Shown: positions 7,119 through 15,499 of the stretch, one piece after another
Layout of the letters: every line of letters starts with the position of its first letter
How positions within the stretch are numbered: position 1 is the stretch's first letter
NCBI GenBank assembly: GCA_021808445.1
Contig: JAKBBP010000011.1
Location: forward strand, 1,534-38,730
DNA length: 37,197 nt
DNA from: Pseudomonadota bacterium
GTDB lineage: Bacteria > Pseudomonadota > Gammaproteobacteria > Burkholderiales > Burkholderiaceae_C
Direction: 5' to 3'
The notes under the pieces: model-generated
Database searches by the model: none
Told to the model about the DNA's origin: nothing
What the model saw: only the letters and a program-made list of their open reading frames with translations
Translations under genes and position numbers: made by a program

Positions 7119-9185
7119 TCAATGCGCCCAGGCCTGTGGAGGGCGCGTGGTCATCGTGAAGTCCAGCGGCGGCAGGGTCGGGGCCTCGGCGTCGACGGCT
7201 TCGGCGACCTCGACGGGCCGCGTGGCGGCCCGGCCCGGCCGTGCCCGCGCCGGCCGCGGCCTTGCGGCAGCCGGCGCAGGGGCCGGCGCCCGCAGGGAAC
7301 CGTCGAGGGCCAGCGGCATGTCCGGAGGATTCAGGCCATGCAGGGGCGGCTGCTCCGGCTGCGGGGCTCGCTGCAGCTCACGTGCCAGAGCGTACAGGTC
7401 CAGCAGGTCGCGGTAGGCGGGAAGGTCGAAGCCCACGCGCGGCTTGCCGGGGTCGTCGGCGATCAGGCGCTCGATCACGGTCAGGCATGCGGGACCGTTC
7501 CAGGATTCGGTCAGCAAGGCCAGTGCTCGCGGGTAGTCCAGCAGATCCCTGGGGGCCTGCGCAGGACCTTGTTCCCACGGCAGGATGCGCACGTTGAGTC
7601 GCCCGGCGCATTCGCGCATCAATTGCTCGTAGTCGGCTCGGCGCTGGCTGCGCCGGTACAGGTCGAACAGGTACAGATAGGGCAATGCACTGGTCAGGCC
7701 CCTGGCCTCGTCGACCGCGCGGCGCATCACGTCGATGGCCTTGTCGTAGTCGCCGATGCCGATGAAAAAATCCGCCAGGTGCCCATGGTCCACGACCTCG
7801 TCGATCTGCACATGCTCCGGCGGGGACAAGGGCCGCTGGAAGGCCTCGCGATCCAGCTGCGAGGGGTCCTCGCCGGGCCGCGTCACCGCGGATGCGACGG
7901 CCGGCCGCTGCGCGGCGCCAGGCACGTCCCCGAGCGCCGGGGTGTCCCAGGCCATGTCCCCAGCGTCGGGCTGCGATCGGGCCACGCTCGCAGCCCCGCC
8001 GAGCGCGTGCACCGAGCCGACCCGCGAGGGCAGGCCCGCCGCGAGCGTGCCCGCCGGCCAGGGTCGTTCCAGCCGCGGCCTGCGGGTGATCCACAACAGC
8101 AAGGCGATCAGCAGGGCCAGCGCCGCAAAGGCCACGAACACGGCAGTGCGTCCATGCGCCGGGCCGGATCGTGCCCGACTCGTCGGGCTCGTCGGGCTCG
8201 TCGGGCTCGTCGGGCTCGTCGGGCTCGTCGGACTCGTCTGGCTCGTCTGGCTCGTCTGGCTCGTCTGGCTCGTCTGGCTCGTCTGGCTCGTCTGGCTCGT
8301 CTGGCTCGTCGGACTCGTCGGACTCGTCGGACTCGTCGGACTCGTCGGACTCGTCGGCTTCGGCCGAGCAAGCGGCTCCTGTTCGAGCCGGGCGCTGCGT
8401 GCCTGCAGATCGAGCACCTGCTGATGCAGCGCTTCGATGCGCTGCATCAGCTGCGCATCGCTGGCCTGGAGCCTGCGCAACTCCGGCTGCGCCAAGGAGG
8501 CCCCCGACGGTGGCGTCCTGGCCGTGCCAAGGGGGGCCAGGGACGCGACGGCATCGGGCGCGACCCCGCGTTGCTCGGCCCGTTCGCGCGACAGCCAGTC
8601 CAGGCGCAGATGGCCCGCGGCGGCGGACGGCCGGGGCGCCGGCACCGTCGCGTGCCCGCGCCGGTGCTCCACGGGCCGTTCCCGCGCGGACTGCGCGGTC
8701 TCTGGCGCCGGACCCGCGCCGCGCGCGTTGCGAAGCTGCTGCTCGGCACGCAGGGACGGCTCCACCAGCAGCGTGTAGCTGCGGCTGCGCCGGAACTGAC
8801 AGCCCATGTGGATTCGCAGCCGCAGGAAGGCCCCGCGCGGTCCGTGGCGGCTGCTCAGGTCGATGCTGGACCAGCCGTGGGCGCCGGCGTTGCGCACCAC
8901 GACGCGCAGATCCTCGCGCGGCACGCGCCGCTCGCCGTCGAGCAGATCCACGCGCACGCAGTCGGCCACCAGCGGCAGGCCCGGGTCCATGCGCACGGGA
9001 ACCCTCAGGTGCAGGGCCTGCCCGAGCACCGGCGCGCCCTGCACCTGCCCCAGCATCATGGCCTGCGCAGGCGCGGCCGTGAGAGCGACTCCCAGCGCGG
9101 CGATTCGCGCAAGGCCCAGGCCATGCACGGTGCCTCGCCAGGCGCGTTGCAGGACTGCGGCCAGCCGATGAATGAGGGTTTGCAC
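7119..9185 (-). CDS. FimV-like membrane protein with PTS/QTS tandem-repeat region
   Basis: A 688-residue protein with FimV/HubP-like layout. Residues 1-42 are a long signal peptide (GTG start; a second GTG codon, residue 20, would give a shorter one). About 43-145 resemble the FimV N-terminal domain (LGQ..G.PVLGQALHLRVPV). Around 236-272 is a short coiled coil, 277-336 is a tandem array of 6 PTS, 8 QTS and 6 PTS, and 347-367 is a membrane helix. A cytoplasmic tail follows with a TPR-like region near 465-560 (LADFFIGIGDYDKAIDVMRRAV, LPYLYLFDLYRR). FimV proteins organise the cell pole and type IV pilus or twitching functions. No LysM motif is evident. The role is inferred from architecture; the repeat probably makes a flexible periplasmic stalk next to the membrane. 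Confidence 0.75.
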   Translation of the reverse strand: MQTLIHRLAAVLQRAWRGTVHGLGLARIAALGVALTAAPAQAMMLGQVQGAPVLGQALHLRVPVRMDPGLPLVADCVRVDLLDGERRVPREDLRVVVRNAGAHGWSSIDLSSRHGPRGAFLRLRIHMGCQFRRSRSYTLLVEPSLRAEQQLRNARGAGPAPETAQSARERPVEHRRGHATVPAPRPSAAAGHLRLDWLSRERAEQRGVAPDAVASLAPLGTARTPPSGASLAQPELRRLQASDAQLMQRIEALHQQVLDLQARSARLEQEPLARPKPTSPTSPTSPTSPTSPTSQTSQTSQTSQTSQTSQTSQTSQTSPTSPTSPTSPTSPTSPTSRARSGPAHGRTAVFVAFAALALLIALLLWITRRPRLERPWPAGTLAAGLPSRVGSVHALGGAASVARSQPDAGDMAWDTPALGDVPGAAQRPAVASAVTRPGEDPSQLDREAFQRPLSPPEHVQIDEVVDHGHLADFFIGIGDYDKAIDVMRRAVDEARGLTSALPYLYLFDLYRRSQRRADYEQLMRECAGRLNVRILPWEQGPAQAPRDLLDYPRALALLTESWNGPACLTVIERLIADDPGKPRVGFDLPAYRDLLDLYALARELQRAPQPEQPPLHGLNPPDMPLALDGSLRAPAPAPAAARPRPARARPGRAATRPVEVAEAVDAEAPTLPPLDFTMTTRPPQAWAH
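8178..8357. repeat. 9-bp minisatellite, 20 perfect-length units, inside the FimV-like gene
   Basis: Exactly 180 bases made of twenty 9-base units in only four variants: actcgtcgg or gctcgtcgg (PTS on the minus strand) and actcgtctg or gctcgtctg (QTS). Variants are clustered in blocks, in plus-strand order 1 a-type cgg, 5 g-type cgg, 1 a-type ctg, 7 g-type ctg, 1 g-type cgg, 5 a-type cgg. Homogeneous blocks point to recent duplication by slippage or unequal recombination. The 9-base period keeps frame and leaves several frames open on both strands. Confidence 0.97.
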
Positions 9186-9278
9186 GGATGCTATGTCGAT
9201 GAATGCGGCTTTCTTGCGTCAATTTATCAGTGAACACCGGGCCTTCCGGGGCAAGGGCGAGGATTCCCGGCAAAACCG

Positions 9279-9300
9279 TGAAATTCTTTGCAAGAATTCA
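9279..9300. promoter_or_regulatory. inverted repeat in the divergent FimV-like / crotonase gap
   Basis: AATTCTT and AAGAATT (9282-9288, 9292-9298) form a perfect 7-bp inverted repeat around TGC, extendable to TG...CA with one bulged A. It is an AT-rich island in otherwise GC-rich DNA, 54 bases upstream of the crotonase start. It could be an operator or part of a promoter. The rest of the 168-base gap shows no recognisable gene. Confidence 0.35.
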
Positions 9301-9353
9301 GGTCTTTCCCCTGCCCGAGGCCGCCGAAGACCGCGCCAAGGCCCCTGCTCTCC

Positions 9354-10106
9354 ATGAATTTCCTGCCCGACTCCCCTGCCGAAAGGCCTGACACCCAGGC
9401 GGACTCGCCTGTCTACGAGCCCGGCGACCCGGCGCAGGACGATGCGCTGAACGAAGCTCGCGTGTGCGTACTCGAGCTCGACGTGAGCGCCGACGCCGGC
9501 GCCATGCCCCCGCCAGCCATCGCCGCCGGCATCGAGGCCTTGTCCACCGCACTGCGCGATCCGGAGATCCGTGTCGTGGTGCTGGTGCTGCGCTGCCTGG
9601 ACAACGGCCCCTCGCAGACTCCCGCCACACCCGCGCAGGTGGATGCCATGCACGACTGGCTGCTGGCGCTGTGGGACAGCGACAAGGCCACGGTGGCGGC
9701 GGTGGACGGGGAGGCCGACGGGGCCGCTCTGGCGCTGGCCCTGGCCTGCGACCTGCTCGTGACCTCCCGCGAGGCTCGGCTGCGCCTGCAGCCGCGCCTG
9801 CAGCATGCGGGGCGCGCCGCAGCGGCAGGCTGGCTGGCCGCGCAACGCCTTCCGGGCTCCGCGGCCTCGGCTCTATGCCTGGGCTGCGAGCTCGATGCCG
9901 TGCGCGCCCACGCGATGGGTCTGGTCGCCGAGCTGGCCCCGGCCCGCTTGGCACGCGAGCAGGCCATGGCGCTGGCGCGGCGCCTGGCGGGGCAGCCAGC
10001 GCAGGCACTCGCCGGCGTCAAGCACCAGCTCGCGGCACGCGCCGGGCAAGGGCTTGCCGAGGTGCTGGCCGGAGAACGCGCACGCTGGCTGGGCGGCGCG
10101 CGCTGA
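9354..10106 (+). CDS. divergent crotonase-fold (enoyl-CoA hydratase/isomerase-like) protein
   Basis: A 250-residue protein with the second half of the crotonase fold well preserved: KATVAAVDGEADGAALALAL (about 111-130) and ACDLLVTSREARLRL match the classical 'KPVIAAVNG.A.GGG..LALACD' oxyanion-hole helix. The later LGCELDAVRAHAMGLVAELA segment and the C-terminal LARRLAGQPAQAL helix also fit. The first oxyanion loop, normally 'SGKAFCAGAD', is replaced by LVLRCLDNGPSQTP and the usual catalytic glutamates are not evident. It may therefore not be a hydratase, or not an enzyme. ATG 9354 is preferred to 9288 because the extra 22 residues look untranslated. It precedes a fumarylacetoacetate-hydrolase-family gene by 76 bases on the same strand. 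Confidence 0.75.
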   Translation: MNFLPDSPAERPDTQADSPVYEPGDPAQDDALNEARVCVLELDVSADAGAMPPPAIAAGIEALSTALRDPEIRVVVLVLRCLDNGPSQTPATPAQVDAMHDWLLALWDSDKATVAAVDGEADGAALALALACDLLVTSREARLRLQPRLQHAGRAAAAGWLAAQRLPGSAASALCLGCELDAVRAHAMGLVAELAPARLAREQAMALARRLAGQPAQALAGVKHQLAARAGQGLAEVLAGERARWLGGAR

Positions 10107-10182
10107 ACATCCGGGCGCGGCCCGGTGCAGGATGCCGGCCGCCGCGCAACAATAGCGCTGCACCAACCAACCTGGAGACCCC

Positions 10183-11100
10183 ATGAAACTCGTGCGGTAC
10201 GGCAACGAAGGGCGCGAGCGCCCCGGAATCATCGACGCACAGGGACGCCTGCGCAGCCTGCAAGGCGTGGTCGACGACATCGGGCCGCAGGTCTACTCGA
10301 CGGCCGGGCAGCGCGCGCTGCGCGCACTGGATCCGCAGACGCTGCCGCTGGTCAAGGGCAAGCCGCGGCTGGGGGTGCCTTTCGTGGGCATCGGCAAGTT
10401 CGTCGCCATCGGATTGAACTACCACGACCACGCGCGCGAGACGGGCACCAAGGTGCCCTCCGAGCCCATCGTGTTCAACAAGTGGACCACCTGCCTCAGC
10501 GGACCCTGTGACCCCATCGAGCAGCCGCCGCATTCGACGCGACTGGACTGGGAGGTCGAACTCGGCGTGGTCATCGGCCGCGCGGCGCGCTACGTGGGCG
10601 TGGGCGAAGCGCTCAAGTACGTGGCCGGCTACTGCACGCTCAACGACGTGTCGGAGCGCCAGTTCCAGATCGGACGCGGCAGCCAGTGGGACAAGGGCAA
10701 GGGCTGCGATGGATTCGGTCCCGTGGGCCCCTGGCTGGTCACCGCCGACGAAGTGGGCGACCCGCAGAACCTGGCCCTGCGCCTGAGCGTCAACGGCCAG
10801 CTCATGCAGGACGGCCATACGCGGGACATGATCTTCGGCGTGGCGCAGATCGTCAGCTATCTCAGCCACTTCATGACCCTGCTGCCCGGCGATCTGATCG
10901 CCACCGGGACGCCGGCCGGCGTGGGCCTGGGCATGAAGCCGCCGCGTTTCCTGCAGCCGGGCGACGTGGTCGAGCTGGAGATCCAGGGCCTGGGCACCCA
11001 GCGCCAGGAAGTGCGCGCCTCGCGCCACCGCGTGGCACCCGATGCGCGGGACCTGGTCGATCCGCCGCGGGATGGCGGCCTCGGAGCCCTGCAGGCCTGA
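10183..11100 (+). CDS. fumarylacetoacetate hydrolase family protein
   Basis: A 305-residue enzyme of the FAH superfamily (COG0179). Characteristic blocks are [13 protein letters not shown], then [14 protein letters not shown], the metal-binding [41 protein letters not shown] and [16 protein letters not shown]. Members cleave or hydrate 2-keto acids from aromatic or sugar degradation (fumarylpyruvate, ureidoglycolate-like or 2-keto-3-deoxy acids). The close match to the '[21 protein letters not shown]' subgroup points to a 2-hydroxyhepta-2,4-diene-1,7-dioate isomerase-like or ketoacid hydrolase member; the substrate is undetermined. A CTGGAG ribosome site precedes the ATG by 6 bases. Possibly co-transcribed with the crotonase gene, though a CAACAAT box in the gap could give its own promoter. 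Confidence 0.9.
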   Translation: MKLVRYGNEGRERPGIIDAQGRLRSLQGVVDDIGPQVYSTAGQRALRALDPQTLPLVKGKPRLGVPFVGIGKFVAIGLNYHDHARETGTKVPSEPIVFNKWTTCLSGPCDPIEQPPHSTRLDWEVELGVVIGRAARYVGVGEALKYVAGYCTLNDVSERQFQIGRGSQWDKGKGCDGFGPVGPWLVTADEVGDPQNLALRLSVNGQLMQDGHTRDMIFGVAQIVSYLSHFMTLLPGDLIATGTPAGVGLGMKPPRFLQPGDVVELEIQGLGTQRQEVRASRHRVAPDARDLVDPPRDGGLGALQA

Positions 11101-11134
11101 TTGCCCTCGCGCATCGCGGTCGCGCGCGCCGCGC

Positions 11135-11140
11135 TACATT
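11135..11140 (+). promoter_or_regulatory. candidate -10 box of recQ (leaderless spacing)
   Basis: TACATT ends 7 bases before the recQ ATG and no Shine-Dalgarno sequence is visible. Initiation at the normal distance would put the transcript start at or next to the A of the ATG. No clear -35 is present. Confidence 0.35.
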
Positions 11141-11147
11141 GCCATCC

Positions 11148-12992
11148 ATGCCCGAAACCGATCCAGCGCGCGCATTGCGACTTCTCCAGGACATCTGGGG
11201 CTACTCGAGTTTTCGAGGCATGCAGGCGCCGGTGGTCGAGCATGTGGCCGCCGGTGGAGATGCCCTGGTGCTGATGCCCACGGGGGCGGGCAAGTCCTTG
11301 TGCTTCCAGCTCCCGGCGCTGCTGCGCCCGGGGCTGGGCGTCGTGGTGTCGCCGCTGATCGCGCTGATGCAGGACCAGGTGGCCGCGCTGCGCGAGCTCG
11401 GCCTGCGCGCGGCCTTCCTGAATTCCTCGCTGGATGCGGCCGCCGCCCGCCAGGTACAGGCCCAGGCGCGCGCCGGCGAGCTCGATCTGCTGTACATGGC
11501 CCCGGAGCGCCTGCTCAGCGAGTCGGGACAGCGCCTGCTGGAGCAATGCCGCCTTGCGCTGTTCGCGATCGACGAGGCGCATTGCGTGTCCCAGTGGGGG
11601 CACGATTTCCGCCCGGAATACGGCCAGCTGGAGATCCTGCGCGAACGCTGGCCCGAGGTACCGCGCGTGGCGCTGACCGCCACCGCCGACATCCCCACGC
11701 GGCGGGAGATCGCGCAGCGCCTGCTGCTGGACGGCGCACGAAGCTTCGTCTCCAGCTTCGACCGTCCCAACATCCGCTATCGCGTGGTGGAAAAGCGCGA
11801 CGGGCGGGCCCAGCTCGCGCAGTTCATCCGCGACGAACACGAGGGGGACTGCGGCGTCGTGTACGCACTGTCGCGCAGCAGCGTCGAGGAAGTCGCCGGG
11901 CTGCTGGCCGCGCAGGGCATGAAGGCCCTGCCCTACCACGCGGGGCTGGATTCCGGCATGCGCGCGCGCCACCTGCGGCGCTTCCTGGACGAGGACGGGG
12001 TGATCATGGTGGCCACCATCGCCTTCGGCATGGGAATCGACAAGCCCGACGTGCGCTTCGTCGCCCACCTGGACATGCCCCGCTCCATCGAGGGCTATTT
12101 CCAGGAGACCGGGCGCGCAGGGCGTGACGGTCTGCCGGCGCAGGCCTGGATGGCCTACGGGCTGGCCGACGTGGTGCAGCAGCGCAGGCTCATCGAACTT
12201 GGCGAAGCCGACGAGGCGCACAAACGCCTGTCCACCGCCAAGCTGGACGCCATGCTGGCGCTGGCCGAAGCCGCAGACTGTCGGCGCGTGCGCCTGCTGG
12301 CGTATTTCGGCGAAGCTTCCGAACCTTGTGGCAATTGCGACAACTGCCTGCAGCCGCCCGAGATGGTGGATGCCACCGAGGCCGCGCAGAAACTGCTGTC
12401 CACGGTCTACCGCTGCCGCCAGGCCAGCGGCACCAGCTTCGCGGCCACCCATGTGATCGATGTTCTGCGCGGCAAGAGCGGCGACAAGGTACAGCGTTTC
12501 GGCCACGAGCGCCTGTCCACCTTCGGGATCGGCGCCGACTGGTCGGAACAGGATTGGCGTGTGCTGCTGCGTCAACTCGTGGCGCAGCATCTGCTGGAGG
12601 TCGACTCCATGCACTACAACGTGCTGCGCCTGACCGATGGCAGTCGCGAGGTCCTGCGCGGCGAGCGTCGCGTGTCGCTGCGCCGGCAGGCCCCGGCCGC
12701 GGCCCGCCGTCGCCGCGGCGCGACCGATGCTTCGACGCGGCAGGCTGCGGTGGCGCTGCGCGATGCCGACGCGCAGCTGTTCGAACAGCTGCGCGCATGG
12801 CGCGCCGAAGCAGCGCGCGACCATGGCGTGCCGGCCTATGTGGTGTTTCCCGATGCGACCTTGCGGGCCATTGCGATGGCCCGTCCGCGGGACCTGGACC
12901 AGCTGCGCAGCATCTCCGGAGTGGGGGACAAGAAGCGCGACACCTACGGCCCGGCCCTGGTGCGCCTGATCGCCGGGGACGCCGCGGCCTGA
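11148..12992 (+). CDS. recQ: ATP-dependent DNA helicase RecQ
   Basis: A 614-residue 3'-5' superfamily 2 helicase for recombination and repair of stalled forks. Motif 0 region GYSSFRGMQ (about 18-26), Walker A MPTGAGKS (43-50), DEAH box (142-145), aromatic-rich loop [11 protein letters not shown] (148-158) and motif [12 protein letters not shown] (319-328) are intact. The zinc-binding cysteines are C378, C394, C397 and C400 (EPCGNCDNC), followed by a winged-helix domain and an HRDC domain (about 535-614, ending [19 protein letters not shown]). Length is normal for the family. The start at 11148 gives the usual N-terminus; the frame is open upstream but overlaps the preceding gene. Convergent with the auxiliary lipoprotein gene. 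Confidence 0.96.
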   Translation: MPETDPARALRLLQDIWGYSSFRGMQAPVVEHVAAGGDALVLMPTGAGKSLCFQLPALLRPGLGVVVSPLIALMQDQVAALRELGLRAAFLNSSLDAAAARQVQAQARAGELDLLYMAPERLLSESGQRLLEQCRLALFAIDEAHCVSQWGHDFRPEYGQLEILRERWPEVPRVALTATADIPTRREIAQRLLLDGARSFVSSFDRPNIRYRVVEKRDGRAQLAQFIRDEHEGDCGVVYALSRSSVEEVAGLLAAQGMKALPYHAGLDSGMRARHLRRFLDEDGVIMVATIAFGMGIDKPDVRFVAHLDMPRSIEGYFQETGRAGRDGLPAQAWMAYGLADVVQQRRLIELGEADEAHKRLSTAKLDAMLALAEAADCRRVRLLAYFGEASEPCGNCDNCLQPPEMVDATEAAQKLLSTVYRCRQASGTSFAATHVIDVLRGKSGDKVQRFGHERLSTFGIGADWSEQDWRVLLRQLVAQHLLEVDSMHYNVLRLTDGSREVLRGERRVSLRRQAPAAARRRRGATDASTRQAAVALRDADAQLFEQLRAWRAEAARDHGVPAYVVFPDATLRAIAMARPRDLDQLRSISGVGDKKRDTYGPALVRLIAGDAAA

Positions 12993-13016
12993 TCAGGCCC
13001 GCGCATGGGCCCTGGC

Positions 13017-13658
13017 TCAGCGCTTCGCGCCCGGCGCCCGCTCCAGGGTGCGCGCGGTCTGCCGCAGCAGGCCGGCCAGCGCCTGATCCAGCAAGTCCTG
13101 CGTGGCCTGCGCATAGTGCGCCGCGTCCTGCACCGCCACCTGGCGGGAGGCCTCGAAACTCCAGGCAGAGCGCAACTCCTGCCCCGCGCCGGCGTAGATC
13201 TGGCAGCGCAAGCCCAGCTCGACCCTGCGCGCGTACACATCGTGCTCCAGGCTGTCGAGACGGCAGCGCAGCGACGCGTCGACGCTTCCCGGCGCGTCGC
13301 CACCTTCCACGGCGGCCACCCAGGCCTGGCGAGCCAGGGCCCCTCGCAAGGCCGAATCGATCATTTCCGCCGGAGGCACCAGCCAGCGGCTGTCGCGATA
13401 GGGCATGAGCTGCAGGGGGGTCGGGCTGTAGAGCATGTCCACGCCCTCCAGCCCGGGCGCGGCACGCACCGGCATGACACGCAGGGTCAGCGCCGCCAGG
13501 CCCGGCGCGGACTGCGCAATGCGCGGCACGCGCAGGCGGTAGTCGGTCTGCGCCGGGCGCCGGGTCACCTGCGGCAGCGCGCAGGCCGCCAGCGCCAGGA
13601 CCATCAGCAGGGGCAGGGCCGCGCGTACCCTGTGCCCAAGACAAGTCTGGTACTTCAC
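13017..13658 (-). CDS. ABC-type transport auxiliary lipoprotein (PqiC-like)
   Basis: A 213-residue lipoprotein with a signal peptide and lipobox LAAC (acylated Cys near residue 26). The body fits the ABC-type transport auxiliary lipoprotein family (COG3218, PqiC-like): 'Y.L....' start, YSPTPLQLMPYRDSRWLVPPAEMIDSALRGAL core and a C-terminal helix. PqiC-type proteins sit in the outer membrane and pair with MCE proteins that span the periplasm. The start is GTG, one base after the stop of the MCE gene, so translation is probably coupled. It is the last gene of the transporter operon. Confidence 0.88.
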   Translation of the reverse strand: MKYQTCLGHRVRAALPLLMVLALAACALPQVTRRPAQTDYRLRVPRIAQSAPGLAALTLRVMPVRAAPGLEGVDMLYSPTPLQLMPYRDSRWLVPPAEMIDSALRGALARQAWVAAVEGGDAPGSVDASLRCRLDSLEHDVYARRVELGLRCQIYAGAGQELRSAWSFEASRQVAVQDAAHYAQATQDLLDQALAGLLRQTARTLERAPGAKR

Positions 13659-13659
13659 C

Positions 13660-14625
13660 TCAGTGCTCTCCCGGCCCGGCCGGCGGCAGCGGGGCGCCGA
13701 ACAGGAGTTGGTTGGGGTTGTGCTGCAAGCTGCGGCTCAGCTCGGTGAGTTGCCGGCTCAGGCTTTGGAGCTGCGCGCCCAGGCGCTCGTAGTCGGGGAG
13801 CGTGCGGCTGCGCAATTGCTGCGCCGCCTGCGTGCCGGCCTGTCCCAGGCGGGCGGCGCTGCGGCCCGCCCGCTGCCAGTCCTGCGCGGCGATTTCGAGC
13901 TGCACCAGTGCCGCCTGCGCCGAGGCCGCGGTACGGCGCACCTGCTCCAGCGTCACGTCGGCATGCTGGCCCAGCTGGTGGCCCTGTTGCCCCAGCGCCG
14001 CCAGCTCCTCGCTGCCCTGGCGCAGGTTGTCCAGGGTGGCGCCGATGTCCTGGCGATGGGCGTCGAGTTCGGCGGTGGTGCGCTCGACATGGCGCAAGGT
14101 CTCGCTGATGGCGCGCACATTGGCCGGGCTGAGCAGCACGTCGAGCCGATTGGCGATTTTCGACAGGGTCACCGCGGCGTCGTTCAGGCCGCCTTCGAGG
14201 CGGGAGAACACCGAGGGCGCGTACTGGATCACCGCGTAGGGCTGCCCGGGCCGGGGCAGCAGCGGCTGCGCCGAATGCCCGCCGCTGAGGTTGATCACCG
14301 ACAGGCCCGTGACCCCGCGCGGGGAGAGCTGGGCGACGGTGTCGCTGCGCACGGGAACCTCGCTCTTGATGGCCACCTGGATGCGGATCAGCGTAGGGTT
14401 GCGCGGATCGATCTCGATGGAACTCACACGCCCGACCGCGACTCCGCGGTACAGCACGTCACTGGCCGGGCTCAGCCCGTTGACATTGTCGGTGGCGTAG
14501 ATCAGGTAGGTGGTGGTGTCGGTCTGGCGCGCGCCCGTGCTGAGCCACCAGACCGCACCGGCGAGCGCCATCACCATCGCGATCACGAAGGCGCCGACTG
14601 CGGTGTAGTTGACCTTGGATTCCAT
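13660..14625 (-). CDS. MCE (MlaD-like) family lipid-transport protein
   Basis: A 321-residue protein: short cytoplasmic tail, one membrane anchor (about 9-29), a single MCE domain (about 36-118, with VLYRGVAVGRVSSIEID and LSPRGVTGLSVINLSGG), and a long helical C-terminal region with coiled-coil character (about 150-300). MCE proteins form hexameric rings that shuttle phospholipids between membranes. The long helical tail is closer to the single-MCE proteins of PqiC-linked operons than to short E. coli MlaD. I start at 14625 (MESKVNYTAVGAFV); the longer frame would overlap the ATPase gene. It follows the ATPase stop by 31 bases. Confidence 0.92.
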   Translation of the reverse strand: MESKVNYTAVGAFVIAMVMALAGAVWWLSTGARQTDTTTYLIYATDNVNGLSPASDVLYRGVAVGRVSSIEIDPRNPTLIRIQVAIKSEVPVRSDTVAQLSPRGVTGLSVINLSGGHSAQPLLPRPGQPYAVIQYAPSVFSRLEGGLNDAAVTLSKIANRLDVLLSPANVRAISETLRHVERTTAELDAHRQDIGATLDNLRQGSEELAALGQQGHQLGQHADVTLEQVRRTAASAQAALVQLEIAAQDWQRAGRSAARLGQAGTQAAQQLRSRTLPDYERLGAQLQSLSRQLTELSRSLQHNPNQLLFGAPLPPAGPGEH

Positions 14626-14656
14626 CGATCGGACCGGCGTGGGGCTGGTGTTCGGC

Positions 14657-15496
14657 TCAGGGGTCTTCGCGCGAGCATAGCGCGCCGGGGGCCGCGCCGC
14701 GGGCACTGCGCCAGAAGGCGCTCGAACGACCGCTGCGCAGGTAGTCGATCAGTTCGGGCTCTTCGCGCTCGGCCAGCTCGGCGGCGCTGCCCACGGCCAG
14801 CACGCGCCTGCGCGCCAGGAAGGCCACGAGATCGCTGCCGTGCCAGATGGAATCCAGGTCGTGGGTGACCTGCAGCACCGTCAGCCCGAGCAGGTCACGC
14901 AATTGCGCGATCAGCTGGTCGAAGGCCGCGGCGCCCACCGGGTCCAGCCCCGAGGTCGGCTCGTCCAGCACCAGCAGCTCCGGGTCCAGGGCCAGCGCGC
15001 GCGCCAGCGCCGCGCGCTTGACCATGCCCCCCGAGAGCTCCGCGGGGAACTTGTGCGCGGCGTCGGCCGGAAGTCCGGCCAGCCCGATCTTGAGCATGGC
15101 GACCTCCGGCAGCATCGGGCGCTCCAGCGCCGAATGCTCGCGCAGCGCCAGCACCACGTTCTCCAGCACGCTCAGTCCGGTGAACAGCGCGCCGCCCTGG
15201 AACAGCACCCCGATGCGGGTGCGCAGCCGGGTGCGCAGCGCGGAATCCGGGACCAGAGCGTCCTCCCCGAACAGCTCGAGCGAGCCGCCCTGGGGCTCGC
15301 GCAACAGGGTCAAGGTGCGCAGGAGCACCGACTTGCCGCTGCCCGAGCCGCCGACCAGGGCCATGATGCTGCCTCGCGGCACATCCAGGTCGACGCCCTC
15401 GTGCACCGTGGTCGCTCCGAAGCGATTGACCAGACCGCGCGCGCGGATCACAAGGCCGCCACGCGCCTGGCCCCCGGTCGACGCTTTCGTGTCCAT
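14657..15496 (-). CDS. MlaF-like ABC transporter ATP-binding protein
   Basis: A 279-residue ATPase of COG1127. Walker A GGSGSGKS (49-56), Q-loop Q100, signature LSGGM (154-158), Walker B LLVLDE (174-179) and switch H212 are all present; the signature followed by VKRAALARAL is typical of MlaF. It powers the MlaE-like permease encoded immediately upstream, whose stop is 3 bases before this ATG. The C-terminal tail after residue 255 (SSAFWRSARGAAPG) is not conserved and is probably disordered. Confidence 0.94.
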   Translation of the reverse strand: MDTKASTGGQARGGLVIRARGLVNRFGATTVHEGVDLDVPRGSIMALVGGSGSGKSVLLRTLTLLREPQGGSLELFGEDALVPDSALRTRLRTRIGVLFQGGALFTGLSVLENVVLALREHSALERPMLPEVAMLKIGLAGLPADAAHKFPAELSGGMVKRAALARALALDPELLVLDEPTSGLDPVGAAAFDQLIAQLRDLLGLTVLQVTHDLDSIWHGSDLVAFLARRRVLAVGSAAELAEREEPELIDYLRSGRSSAFWRSARGAAPGALCSREDP

Positions 15497-15499
15497 GGA

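Noticed and set aside
8178..8357. CRISPR array
   Set aside because: The units are contiguous 9-mers without spacers, and they lie inside a coding sequence with no cas genes nearby.
7756..9082. Plus-strand frames through the 9-bp repeat giving GLV, SSG or ARR repeats
   Set aside because: A 9-base repeat without stop codons is open in several frames on both strands. Only the minus-strand frame has a signal peptide, membrane helix and recognisable domains.
12993..13016. Terminator between recQ and the auxiliary lipoprotein gene
   Set aside because: A GGCCC/GGGCC stem is possible, but it is only 5 bp with no U-run, too weak to list.
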